Shown: piece by piece, positions 31,939 to 43,340 of the stretch
Layout: each line of letters starts with the position of its first letter
Numbering within the stretch: position 1 is the first letter of the stretch
Origin: Notolepis coatsorum
Taxonomy: Eukaryota; Chordata; Actinopteri; Aulopiformes; Paralepididae
Direction: 5' to 3'
NCBI GenBank assembly: GCA_963971535.1
Contig: OZ020594.1
Location: 110,526,643 to 110,590,642, forward strand
DNA length: 64,000 nucleotides
Made by a program: the position numbers and the translations under genes
The notes under the pieces: model-generated
Told to the model about the DNA's origin: nothing
The model's database searches: none
Seen by the model: only the letters and a program-made list of their open reading frames with translations

Positions 31939-32823
31939 TTTGATTGATTGATTGAAAACTTTATTAACAGATTGCAGAATGGGTACAGTACAGCTCAATA
32001 CATACAATTGTTAACTGTACAACTGTACAAGCAAAACTGTACATTGGAATATTGACAAAACCATACTTGGTCATTTACTGTACATTGGAGGGGGTTGGGT
32101 TAGGACATTTACAGGGGCCAGTTTCGAATTGCAGTCTCCCGTAGGTGTTCTTTGAGAGTGTTTTTGAAAGTGGGTAGTGATTCACATTCCTTTACAGCTT
32201 TGGGTAGGGCGTTCCACATTGATGTGGCATAATTGCAAAACGTGTTTAGTCCCTTGTTTGAGCCGAATCTGGGTTTAACATGATTTGTGGAGCTCCCTCT
32301 GGTGTTGTGATCGTGGTATTCACTGACCTTTGGGAAGTATTTTGACATGTACATGGGTACCTTGGTCGTGTAGTGTATCTTGTAGACCAGGCCCATTGCA
32401 AGTTGCTGTACTCTGTCGTCTACTCTAAGCCATCCTAGGTTGTCAAAGTGGGCAGGGGTGAGGTGGGTTCTAGGAGTAAGGTCAAGCAGTAGTCTTACCA
32501 GTTAGTTTTGAGATGTTTGTAATTTAGTTTTTAGCGCTTTTGAGGTGCTTTGGTACCATGAGGTGCAAGCATAGTCGTAGTACCCTTGAATGAGTGCTCC
32601 TGCCAGAGTCTTCAGGGTATTCTTGTTTACCAGAGAGGAGATCCGGTAAAAGAATCTTGTTCGTTGGTTGACTTTTTTTATTACATTGGATGCCATTTTG
32701 TCACAGGAAAGATTTGCCTCTAGGATGGAGCCCAGGTAGGTAATTTCATCTTTCCTTGTGACAATATTGTCACCCACTGTAACTGAGAAACCATCGGTCT
32801 TGCTGAGTTTGTTATTGTTATTG
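31939..32823 (-). mobile_element. CR1/Rex-like LINE, 5' truncated, 9-bp target duplication
   Basis: TTATGTATG is duplicated at 31930-31938 and 32824-32832. The minus-strand protein includes SVTVGDNIVTRKDEITYLGS, KKVNQRTRFFYRISSLVNK and, after a stop near 32502, YATSMWNALPKAVKECES. The tail at 31939-31952 is a TGAT repeat preceded by AACAGATTGCAGAATGGG in reverse. 885 bp. Confidence 0.92.
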
Positions 32824-32832
32824 TTATGTATG

Positions 32833-33067
32833 AGGGTTGCAAGCATGTTTTGTCCCAGCTGTATTGCTGTCATGTTGGTGGTTTTCCCCAGAATTTCATG
32901 TGTTGAATATGTTAGCATTTTTATCAGTGGAATCACCATCAACCCTGACACTCTCTTCTCCTGGGACATTTCCACCGTTGCCATGTAAAATGGGTAGAGC
33001 ACTTGTAAGCATGCTGCTATTGTGTCATAGTCATCGGAAGAGAGAGGATTAACATCTGTCCACATTA
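32833..33067 (-). pseudogene. ZBED hAT transposase, segment after the DIRS insertion
   Basis: Reads DVNPLSSDDYDTIAACLQVL, ATVEMSQEKRVSGLMVIPLI and LTYSTHEILGKTTNMTAIQL, a conserved mid-protein region of ZBED-type hAT transposases. The frame is open. Upstream it breaks at the DIRS border, where exon 4 ends ALASLRT; the two match as LRT-DV if the DIRS is removed. Confidence 0.85.
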
Positions 33068-33069
33068 GC

Positions 33070-34257
33070 GTCGGGTAGTGGGGCTACAGGACCAGCCGAC
33101 GCTGAAAACATTTTGCATGTTTTTGGTGTTATAGAGATCTTGACTCAGTCGCAAGCTATAACTGCGGGGAGGATTAGGATGCTATCAACGCTTGTTAATA
33201 GGCATTTCTGGTTGGAGCAATCTCCTCTTGGGGAAGAAGAAAGGTTTTCTTTCCTCACGGCTCCTTTTTCCACAGGACTCTTTGGTCGTTCTGCGGAGAC
33301 GCAGGCGGTTGTTGATCTGGGTCCCACACTGCCTCACACTATGCAGCCAGAGGTTGGAGCACGGCCTCGTCAGCGACTGTGGCGAGGCCCTCGACAGGCG
33401 GCCATGTTTCCCCCGCCAGTGGTACCCTGGGCGGAGAGTCAACAGGGGTCCACAAGGCCGACAGCCTTGGCGGCCGAGGGATCAGCCATGTAGGATGTAC
33501 TCGGCTTGGAAGATACAAGCCGTCGTCATTCTGCCGCGAACAGCCTGCTCCCCGAATCCCCGATCACTCCTCTCCCCATCACCAACGGAAGAGGGGCTCT
33601 GATCGTTTTCCTTTGGCTGCGGGCCGCGAACCTTCTTTGAAGCGCATGTGGCCCCACGTTTCGCTTCTCATGGGGACAGGGGCTGACACCCAGTTGATGG
33701 CTGAGCCTGGGTCTGTCCGTGAGAATGTTGTGCTCTCACGTGGCTCCCGCGCCACACGTTGTGTGATTGGTGAGCCTGGTGTTACGGCTGCCACTATTTA
33801 CAGTGGTCAGCAGGGGGACTCGAGGCCTCTTCGTTTGAATGCTCAGCACGGATTACCCCGACCTCGCCTTCGCCAGGCGGGGTATCACGTTGATGCCTCC
33901 CACTCCCGCGAGATCGGCAGTGGTCTGCAAAGAAGAGGCGCGCGTGATTTGGGTGGTAGCAATATCACTGCAGGGCTATGGTGTGTAGGAACCCATGGGG
34001 TCCTCACGCCTTGCATGTCTGGCTGTAGAACAACTCCTCAGCATGCGCTAGAGGGGTGTTCAGGGGGGGAGCGTGTGTCAACCAGTTTGATGGCAGCTTC
34101 TCCCGTATCAAACCGGCCCTTTCTGTCGGGGTCCCCCCTTGGGTGCGACCGCCCTGTCCGCTTTGGCGGGTTCAGAGGCTACGCACAGCGGGAGGGACCG
34201 GGCCACCTATCTACTGTTCCTTGCGGCCCAGCGTCAGTTGACGGCGGAAATTTATGA
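33070..34257 (+). pseudogene. DIRS gag-like region, frameshifted
   Basis: The opening frame reads GPADAENILHVFGVIEILTQ, ITAGRIRMLSTLVNRHFWLE and GEEERFSFLTAPFSTGLFG, then continues in different frames (33192-33602, 33379-34257), so at least two frameshifts are present. The content matches the structural/Gag region that precedes the reverse transcriptase in DIRS elements by position; no zinc knuckle was recognised. The final residues before the LINE insertion (ASVDGGNL frame or RQLTAEIYD frame) continue after it at 35579. Confidence 0.6.
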
Positions 34258-35578
<1,321 letters not shown>

Positions 35579-35600
35579 CATATGGCGACAAGAATGCCGT

Positions 35601-37199
35601 TTGGTGGGGTGGATGGAGAGAACGTTGAGGCTGGGGCTTGTTTTGCAGTTCACACAACCCCACCCTCCGTTCTCAGGTTTGGTGCAGACCCTATTATCAG
35701 GGTCAGCAGCAGTGACAGCTCTGGCCGAAGAGATCCAATCTCTGTTGGCGAAGCGGGCCGTAGTCATGGTCCCGAGAGAGGACGCGATGTCAGGCATCTA
35801 CTCCCGTTATTTTCTGGTGCCCAAAAAAACGGGGGGGGGGGTCAGACCTACACTGGATCTGTCCGCGTTCAATCGTCTGATTGTGGCGAGACCATTCAGA
35901 ATGTTGACCGTCAAACATCTGCTACTTGCTGTCAGAGTGGGAGACTGGTTCACCTCCATAGACCTGAAGGATGCGTATTTTCACATCCCGATTTTCCCTC
36001 CTCACAGGAAGTTCCTACGGTTCCTGTTTCAGTACGTAGCGTACGAATACCAGAGGTTGCCGTTCGGCTATTCTCTGGCTCCCCGCACATTCACCAAGTG
36101 CGTAGAGACTGCGCTGGAGCCTCTACGTCGTCAGGGAATACGAATTCTATTCTATCTCGACGACATTCTGCTCCTCAGCCGGTCGGAGGAGGTCGCCAGG
36201 TCTCATACCAGGCTGGTGGTGGAATTCCTCACCAAGCTGGGTTTTGCTGTGAACTGGAAGAAGAGTACGCCTCTTCCCAGTCAACAGGTGGAGTACTTGG
36301 GCTTGACATTGAGGTCGAGGCCCATGATTGTAACCCTCTCGGAGCAACGGAGGGTGTCTATCCTCCACGCGCTCGGGGGTTTCCGTCCTGGGAAGACGGT
36401 CGCGCCGCTGCAAGTGATGCGCCTGCTCGGTATGATGGCATCTGCTCACGCTGTGGTCCGTCTTGGCCACTTCTTCATGAGGAGGATACAGAGGTGGTTC
36501 TCCAGTATGAGAATAGACTCGGTGAGGGACAAACGGAAACGGTTGACGGTTCCTTTGTCGATATGGGGGGATCTTGCCCATTGGAGGAGGTCTGGTATCC
36601 TTACCAATGGGGTCCCCATGGGCAGCAGACGCTCACACGTCACGGTCTTCACCGACGCTTCCCTCACGGGTTGGGGAGGGACGTGTCGGACCAACGCAGT
36701 GGGGGGCAGCTGGACGATCCATTCTGCCCGGTCTACCCTGCACATCAATGTGTTGGAATTGAGGGCGGTCCTCCTGGTCCTCAGACGGTTCGCCCACCTG
36801 GTGGTAGGCGAGCACGTTCTGGTCAGAACGGACAGTATGACAGCAGCGGCGTATATCAACAGGCAGGGTGGAACACGATCCATCCGCCTGCACCGGGCGG
36901 CAGTCGAACTCTGGCTATGGGCAGCTCTAAACAGGCTGCGCAGTCTGAGGGCACTCCACATCCCTGGCAAGGAGAATGTGGGCGCGGATATGATGTCTCG
37001 GGGCGGTCCTCGTGCCGGCGAGTGGGAACTGCGCCACGATATAGTCAGGCAGATCTGGGATGGCTTCGGGGAAGCTTCAGTGGATCTGTTTGCGAGCAGA
37101 CAATCTCACAAGTGCCCCTTGTGGTTCTCGGTCAGCCTATTCCTTGGTCGGCGGGGGCCCTCTCTCAAGCACACGGGTCGCTGTTTCAGCCCCCGGTGA
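35601..37199 (+). CDS. DIRS reverse transcriptase and RNase H, 532 aa
   Basis: Copies DIRS RNA into DNA. RT motifs in order: RYFLVPKKTGGGVRPTLDLS (about 75-95), DWFTSIDLKDAYFHIPI (about 125), YQRLPFGYSLAPRTFTKCVE (about 155) and the catalytic YLDDILLL near 36155. RNase H follows with VFTDASLTGWGG (first Asp), LELRAVLLVLRR (Glu), VRTDSMTAAAYINRQGG and a closing HIPGKENVGADMMSR. The tail, SVDLFASRQSHKCPLWFS, is typical of DIRS and Ngaro proteins just before the recombinase. Open without stops for 532 codons; the start is uncertain because translation probably continues from the gag region across the LINE insertion. The parallel 35582-37237 ORF is a shadow in another frame. Confidence 0.88.
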   Translation: MVGWMERTLRLGLVLQFTQPHPPFSGLVQTLLSGSAAVTALAEEIQSLLAKRAVVMVPREDAMSGIYSRYFLVPKKTGGGVRPTLDLSAFNRLIVARPFRMLTVKHLLLAVRVGDWFTSIDLKDAYFHIPIFPPHRKFLRFLFQYVAYEYQRLPFGYSLAPRTFTKCVETALEPLRRQGIRILFYLDDILLLSRSEEVARSHTRLVVEFLTKLGFAVNWKKSTPLPSQQVEYLGLTLRSRPMIVTLSEQRRVSILHALGGFRPGKTVAPLQVMRLLGMMASAHAVVRLGHFFMRRIQRWFSSMRIDSVRDKRKRLTVPLSIWGDLAHWRRSGILTNGVPMGSRRSHVTVFTDASLTGWGGTCRTNAVGGSWTIHSARSTLHINVLELRAVLLVLRRFAHLVVGEHVLVRTDSMTAAAYINRQGGTRSIRLHRAAVELWLWAALNRLRSLRALHIPGKENVGADMMSRGGPRAGEWELRHDIVRQIWDGFGEASVDLFASRQSHKCPLWFSVSLFLGRRGPSLKHTGRCFSPR

Positions 37200-38266
37200 T
37201 ATGCCAACCCCTGATGGTTTGGCTGGTGAGAGGGTAAGTCTGGAGAGGATGGACCCTTCTGTGGTTGACACCATCCGGAATGCGCATGCTCCCTCCACTG
37301 TTGCGCTTTACGCGGGTAGGTGGTGTATGTTCCAAGAGTGGTGTAAAGCGGTGTCCTGCCCCCTGGATGCTGTCCTTGTTTATCTTCAGTCTCTCCTTGA
37401 TAGACTGTCGGCCTCGACGGTGAGGGTATATGCAGCAGCTATATCCTCTTATCATGAGGGATTTGAGGGTGTTGTTTTGTTCAGCCACCCTCTTGTGAGG
37501 CGTTTCCTGCTTGGCGCTCGACGCGTTAAGCCGGTAAAACTCTCTTTGGCTCCGAGCTGGGATCTTCAATTGGTCCTCGGTCGGTTGTCCTTGGCCCCGT
37601 TTGAGCCTCTTGAGCAAGCGCCGTTGGAACAGCTGTCGTTCAAGACCGCGTTCTTGCTGGCCGTCACCTCCGCTAAACGCGTGGGTGAGCTTTGTGCTCT
37701 CTCGGTACGGCCAGAGTGCCTGTCTTTTCGTTCCGATTGCGGTGCCACTCTGCGGCCTAATCCTGCCTTCGTGCCTAAAAAATATCCGGAGTTCTTTCCG
37801 CTCCAGGGATATTGTGGTTCAGGCGTTTCATCCGCCTCCTCACGCTAGTGAGTTGGAGGCGGGCCTTCACCTGTCATGTCCGGTCCGGGCTTTGGGGGTT
37901 TACCTCAGCCGTACTCAGGGCCTCAGGGCTACCGATCAGCTCTTTATCTGTTACGGTGGCTCTCGTGCTGGTAAGGCACTGTCGAAACAGCGCCTGTCCC
38001 ATTGGTTGTGCGAGGGCATTGCCCTTTGCTACACGTTGGCTGGGCTGGCCCCTCCTGGGGGCGTCAGGGCGCACTCCACTCGTGGGGTGGCGGCCTCTGC
38101 CGCTCTACTGGGTGGGGCCTCGGTGGAGGACATCTGTGCTGCGGTTTCATGGTCCTCACCGGGTCCCTTCGTAAGGTTTTACCTCATGGACATGACCGGG
38201 GGTTCTGTCTCCCAGGCGGTTCTGAGGTCTGTGGCCTCTCCTGCTTCCCGTCCTTTGGTGGGGTAG
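37200..38266 (+). pseudogene. DIRS tyrosine recombinase, one frameshift
   Basis: Integrates the DIRS circular DNA by site-specific recombination. The N-terminal core-binding part reads PSTVALYAGRWCMFQEWCKA and STVRVYAAAISSYHEGFEG. The catalytic domain opens with TSAKRVGELCALSV (catalytic Arg in the KRVGEL motif). A single-base slip near 37795 then shifts the frame. The rest reads DIVVQAFHPPPHASELEAGL, GGVRAHSTRGVAASAAL (the H-x-x-R pair) and ICAAVSWSSPGPFVRFYLMD (nucleophile Tyr). All four catalytic residues are present but split between two frames, so the enzyme is probably inactive. Confidence 0.85.
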
Positions 38267-38539
38267 CAGGAGTGTGTGGGTGTGGGCCACAATGTGTTGT
38301 GTCACACGTGGTTCCGCCTGTGCTGTGCGTTCAAGAGGTTCTAGTTCCCTCTTGTTCGCACTCGGGTGGACTTGACTGCCGCACCCTCTTCATTAGGAAG
38401 AGTGGGGTGACGGGACTCCCCTCCCCCCTGATGTGGGCTTACGGGTCCTCAGGGGGTGCATCTGTCGGGCCTCGCGTCCGCTCTACCCCATATCTCGGTA
38501 TGGCTTAAGAGCGGGACGCGATGCCAGTACGAGTATATA

Positions 38540-38845
38540 ACGATAGGTTATGTATATAACCTAGTTATATGAGTACTGGCTAAGCGTCCCGCTCTTAGCG
38601 TGCCCTGAGTTCCCTTTGGGAAACTTTTCTTTGGAAACGATTTTTCCGAGGAAGAGTGAGTGGTGACCACGCCTAGTACTATATAGTATGTCACTAGGGC
38701 GGGGCCTGGCAGGTGCTGGGTGTATTTGTTTTTATTCGTTGATGGAGTACACTAGGTACATGAGATGACGTATATCTCGGTATGGCTTAAGAGCGGGACA
38801 CTTAGCCAGTACTCATATAACTAGGTTATATACATAACCTATCGT
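38540..38845. repeat. DIRS internal complementary region and right terminal repeat
   Basis: A block at about 38546-38605 (ATAACGATAGGTTATGTA through GTCCCGCTCTTA) is the reverse complement of the element's last about 60 bases (38787-38845). A direct partial copy, ATATCTCGGTATGGCTTAAG, occurs at 38490 and 38770. This arrangement is the DIRS hallmark used to complete and circularise the copy. Confidence 0.88.
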
Positions 38846-39470
38846 TCTCAGTGATGCAAGTGCTGCCCCCACTGTTTGCCTCTCATCATACAGGCGTTGC
38901 AGCATCAGGAAGGTGCTGTTCCAGCGAGTGTCCACCTCTTGGATCACCTTCAGCACTGGACGACTCATTAGCACCTGCACACTGGTCAGCCTCTCTTTAG
39001 CAGTAGTGCTGGATCGGAAAAGCGTCACTATTCTCCGTGCCCTTGTGCGTAGATCCTCTAGGCCAGGTGTTTGCTCTAGGGATTTTTTTACCACTAGATT
39101 TAGTGCATGTGCAATGCACACAACATGCCTAATCTCCAGATGTCTGGCAGTGGCCATCATGTTTGATGCAGCATCCGTCACAAGGCATTTAACCTTGGTT
39201 GCAATGCCCCACTCCTCCATGAGAGACCTCATAGTAGCTGCAAGGTTTTCAGCTGTATGCACTTGAGGGAATGGAAGCACTCCCAAAAGTACAGTGGCCA
39301 TCTTTGCAGCGTCACCTTCGTGGACATAATGGCATGTTACTGCAAGATAAGCATCCATATTAATGGAGGTCCACATATCTGCAGTCAGGCTCACACCCTC
39401 TATGTCCTGCAGTTGAGCCTTGGCCTTGGTCTTCTCCTCCTCATACTTATCGACCACCATTTTCTTCAGA
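38846..39470 (-). pseudogene. ZBED hAT transposase exon 4 (catalytic core)
   Basis: About 208 codons: VLKKMVVDKYEEEKTKAKAQ, VSLTADMWTSINMDAYLAVT (first catalytic Asp in TADMW), TKVKCLVTDAASNMMATARH (second Asp in VTDAASN), VCIAHALNLVVKKSLEQTPG and VIQEVDTRWNSTFLMLQRL. This is the RNase-H-like core of a hAT transposase. The exon is open throughout. It is cut at ALASLRT by the right terminus of the DIRS element. The upstream border is the AG of a GACAGGT, shared with exon 3. Confidence 0.9.
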
Positions 39471-39477
39471 ACCTGTC

Positions 39478-39663
39478 AAGTCAAGAGTTTTATTTGTCAC
39501 AGGATACAATCATACAGTGAAATGCAGGTGGTCATGCCCGCAGCGATTGTGCAATAATACAAGTAATAAGAATAAGACATAACGGGTATAATGTACATGA
39601 AGTTTACAAAATCATGGTAAAAGACATGCTAAGGTCCTGCGATAGTGCAATACAGTGTAAGCT
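39478..39663 (-). mobile_element. Retroposon 3' tail forming a GT-AG intron
   Basis: 186 bp reading, on the minus strand, from AGCTTACACTGTATTGCAC to GTGACAAATAAAACTCTTGA, the same LINE tail as at 2600-2690. GACAGGT is present on both sides (39664-39670 and 39471-39477), a 7-bp target duplication. Because that duplication contains AG/GT, exon 3 ends ...GACAG and the insert starts GT..., while the insert ends ...GACAG and exon 4 starts GTTCTG. Removal gives PSRQ-VLKKM in frame. Confidence 0.85.
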
Positions 39664-39665
39664 AC

Positions 39666-39797
39666 CTGTCTAGAAGGCAGAATGTATGTGGGATCAAGCT
39701 TTCCCACAAACTCTTTGAAGCCCTGATCATCCACGATGGAAAAAGGCTTTCACCACCATGTTGACAAGGGCCTCATACAGCTCTTGCTTCCGGTCCA
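39666..39797 (-). pseudogene. ZBED hAT transposase exon 3
   Basis: Starts after a TCTGTCTTAG acceptor and encodes DRKQELYEALVNMVVKAF. One extra T in a T-run (about 39754) shifts the frame. It then continues SIVDDQGFKEFVGKLDPTYI then LPSRQ, matching the VVKD.QPFSIVDDKGF region of ZBED-type hAT proteins. The frameshift alone inactivates this copy. Confidence 0.8.
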
Positions 39798-39859
39798 CTA
39801 AGACAGACAAACAAATGAATTTATTTTTTAAATAAGGCAAGGCATGATGAACGATACTA

Positions 39860-40492
39860 TTATCAAAACGCATCAATTATGTATCAAGTTGTCAACAACA
39901 TGAATCACAGACTGTCTGAGCTTGTCCCAGTCTGCCAACCACTGCACATCCACAACACAAGAAATAAGCATCTTATATCTGGCAAGAGGAGAAGGCTCAA
40001 TTGTGCTAGCCTAAGCATAGCATGCAGGGGTCCACAGATCTGGAACAAGCTTGACGAAAATCTAAAAATGACTAATACCTTTAAAACCTTCAAAAAATCA
40101 CTGAAAGAGGAACTGCTAAAATCATATCTCTAATTAAAATTATAACTTAGGAATAAAATTGTCTGTATTATGTATCTCTGTTATATGTCAGTTAGTAGGT
40201 AGGTGTGTAAACCTACCCACGTTGTATTGTTTTTGTTTTGTTTTGTTTTTTGTTTATTGTTTTGTTGTTTATATTCTGTTTGTATCTGTGTTCAGGCTCC
40301 CTCCAAAAGCTTTAAATAGCTTCTTGGGAGACCTGGCACATGCACACAATTTGCGACATTGTTATCACATGAGGATACTCACATGTAAATGTATCGTGTG
40401 TGTGTGTGAATAAATTCATTCATTCATTCATTCATTCATTCATTCATTCATTCATTCATTCATTCATTCATTCATTCATTCATTCATTCATT
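39860..40492 (+). mobile_element. LINE 3' end in intron 2 of the hAT transposase
   Basis: The plus strand reads HNTRNKHLISGKRRRLNCAS, ACRGPQIWNKLDENLKMTN and TFKTFKKSLKEELLKSYL, the C-terminus of a CR1/Rex-like LINE protein, with a stop at 40133. A T-rich 3' UTR follows and ends in a CATT microsatellite of about 19 units (40415-40490). Confidence 0.82.
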
Positions 40493-40580
40493 ATATCATA
40501 TTGCATTTGTATAGTGTGTTTAATGAATGATAATGAGTTAATGAGTGTGTAATAATGTTTGTACATTAAATAAAACCTAC

Positions 40581-40827
<247 letters not shown>

Positions 40828-40990
40828 CTGTAGACAAATCAAATTGCATCCAAACTAATTATTTGATGGTCTCTACAAAGCATAATACATAGGCTACACA
40901 ACACATATCTAATCATATAGAAATCGAATGCTACTCTTATTTGTACACTCTCAGAATTACACATTATTAAGGAGTACAATGCACACATAG

Positions 40991-41059
40991 CTTACTAGGA
41001 CTGATCAGATCAAAGTGTTCCCACATTTGAGAACGGCTTCTCTTCTTAGCTGGCTCCAT
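40991..41059 (-). pseudogene. ZBED hAT transposase exon 1, donor mutated
   Basis: Encodes MEPAKKRSRSQMWEHFDLIS then PSK. The border reads AGTAAG/CTATGTG where the sister copy at 24840 has AATAAG/GTATGTG, so the splice donor GT is changed to CT. The 5' flank up to about 41185 matches the sister copy. Confidence 0.85.
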
Positions 41060-41367
41060 GATGATCAAAAAACAACTCTCAATAGCAACTCTCAAAAACA
41101 ACTACCACTCTCCTATACTACAAAACCGCACAGATCGAGTGAAATGTTTTGGGCGTTTATGTAGAGTAGAATGCCGCGCAAACAAAGTCTCGCGTTACGA
41201 AACAGTCTCGCCGTGTCGCAACCAGTCACATGATTCCCTGAGCGAACGATACACTTACTGGTTCGGACGTCATAGGTCATGTGACTTTTGCCGTAGCAAC
41301 GCAGGCTTTAAAGCAGGGTTTGGGGGAAATGTAGTTTCGAGTTTGACGCTTGTATCGGAGCATTGGT
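41060..41367. other. hAT 5' flank
   Basis: Shares ATGTAGAGTAGAATGC and neighbouring DNA with 24909-24990. A segment AAATGTAGTTTCGAGTTTGA (41328) recurs in reverse at about 24650-24669. No gene. Confidence 0.5.
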
Positions 41368-41493
41368 TTCATGTGTGTGCATGTATCATTTCATGTGTGT
41401 GCATGTATCATTTCATGTGTGTGCATGTATCATTTCATGTGTGTGCATGTATCATTTCATGTGTGTGCATGTATCATTTCATGTGTGTGCATG
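41368..41493. repeat. 22-bp satellite, left block
   Basis: About 5.7 copies of TTTCATGTGTGTGCATGTAT with two further bases. It continues at 42622-43222 after an interruption. Translations in all frames are open (CVCMYHFM type) and meaningless. Confidence 0.93.
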
Positions 41494-42460
41494 CATGGCC
41501 GCCTAGTTATAGTTGAACGTGGGGGTGCAATTTTTTTTTTCTTCTTTTTTCTTCTTCTTTTTTTTTGCTTTTCTGTGTGTGCAAGACTGGCAAGGGGTGG
41601 TTTTGTGCCGGACCCCCTCCACGGCAGATTTTTTTACATTTAATGAACACCTGTATGTGCAATTTCCTGCAATATAGAGCCTTCAATCTTGACCAATAAA
41701 GCTGCTCTTTTCACTATAAAACTCAGTTTATATTGCAGTATGATAGCCAATTACTATAATAATAATAATAATAACTTTCCCCATCCTCCCGAAGCCCCTC
41801 CGTTCACAGCAGCAACAAGCCAACAACAACAACATCATGACCACATCAACATTACACGGGGACCCTGATGTAAACAAGACAAACGTCTTTCTCTGGTCTG
41901 CATCCCCTTAACAATTGTGTGTATTGAGCCGTACTGTATTGGACCCATTCTGCAATCTGTTAAATAAAGTTTTCATTCATTCATTCATGAAAGATTCACT
42001 AGCTAATGGTTAGGTAACGCTAAGCACGGCGGCTCGGCTCGCATCACTAATACGATAAATATTCAGTTTCAATCTGTTTGCGCATTTAGTATACAGTCAC
42101 AGTGTTCGACTTACGTTATGACTTGCTCCATTTGGTGTAAAACGTCGAAGGATAATCCTCACAAAGCGAATGTTAAATCCAATATCCAGGTCCTCATTCA
42201 AAACAGCCGCCTCCCGAATACGCTCATGACGAGGGACATTCGAACAGCTGTTTTCGCAGTGACCAGCCGCCTCCCCCATTCCAACACGTTGTGGTACCGT
42301 CGAATGCGCTCATCCTCTGGGGGAGAGACCGTGGGAGGCACTGGATCAAACCATTAATGTGGGGGGTCACACAATCTTTGGAAACTTAAAAACTTGCTAT
42401 TAAGTGTCATTGCGTATTATTAATTTGATTGAAATTACGTAGTTATGGTTAGATTTATAT

Positions 42461-42509
<49 letters not shown>

Positions 42510-42621
42510 GGATATATCATATTTTTCATATGATCAAAAAGTGGGGGAGCAAAACCAGACGTTTGCCCCCCCTGTTCAATAGTGATAGAGCAGATGCTTC
42601 CAGTGCTCCATTGGTCAGGCG
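41494..42621. mobile_element. About 1.1-kb insert interrupting the 22-bp satellite
   Basis: Separates two blocks of one satellite. It contains a T/C-rich tract (41529-41570), a short LINE 3' end (about 41843-41993, with CCTGATGTAAACAAGAC and a CATT tail) and a long G-run (42461-42508). ATGTGTGCATG-like sequence occurs at both borders but is also part of the satellite, so the target duplication cannot be judged. The element type is unknown. Confidence 0.5.
42461..42508. repeat. Poly-G run, about 48 bases
   Basis: An uninterrupted G-run after TATATATTG. It can form G-quadruplex. The length may be affected by sequencing. Confidence 0.9.
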
Positions 42622-43222
42622 TCTATGTGTGCATGTATCATTTCATGTCTGTGCATGTATCAATTCATGTGTGTGCATGTATCAATTCATGTGTGTGCAT
42701 GTTACATGTATCATTTCATGTGTGTGCATGTATCAATTCATGTGTGTGCATGTATCATTTCATGTGTGTGCATGTATCATTTCATGTGTGTGCATGTATC
42801 AATTCATGTGTGTGCATGTATCAATTCATGTGTGTGCATGTATCATTTCATGTGTGTGCATGTATCATTTCATGTGTGTGCATGTATCATTTCATGTCTG
42901 TGCATGTATCATTTCATGTGTGTGCATGTATCATTTCATGTGTGCAGCATCTATCATTTCATGTGTGTGCATGTATCATTTCATGTGTGTGCATGTATCA
43001 TTTCATGTGTGTGCATATATCATTTCATGTGTGTGCATGTATCATTTCATGTGTGTGCATGTATCAATTCATGTGTGTGCATGTTACATGTATCATTTCA
43101 CGTGTGTGCATGTATCAATTCATGTGTGTGCATGTATCATTTCATGTGTGTGCATGTATCATTTCATGTGTGTGCATGTATCATTTCATGTCTGTGCATG
43201 TATCATTTCATGTGTGTGAATT
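42622..43222. repeat. 22-bp satellite, right block, about 27 copies
   Basis: Units of TTTCATGTGTGTGCATGTAT with two further bases and the AATTCATG variant. A GTTACATG-containing pair occurs twice (42710 and 43084), evidence of higher-order duplication. The long ORFs of 211-229 codons in three frames are repeat artefacts. Confidence 0.95.
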
Positions 43223-43340
43223 GTAGCTCCATATTTGTATACAGAGAAAGAAGCACTTAAATCATTGAATGGATATTGCAGTGAAAATGCTAATGAGAAA
43301 GTATCAAATAGAATGAATAGTTGTAAGGATTAACATTTGA

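Noticed and set aside
35582-37237. 551-codon ORF in a second frame over the DIRS RT
   Set aside because: The RT and RNase H motifs are in the frame starting 35601; this one is an open shadow of GC-rich coding DNA.
41843-41993. A new SINE-like unit (CCTGATGTAAACAAGAC to CATT tail) also at 59682
   Set aside because: Best explained as independently 5'-truncated 3' ends of one LINE family; no pol III head is seen.
42530-43260. Three overlapping Cys-rich ORFs of 211-229 codons
   Set aside because: Frames of the 22-bp satellite; the cysteines come from TGTGTGCATG.
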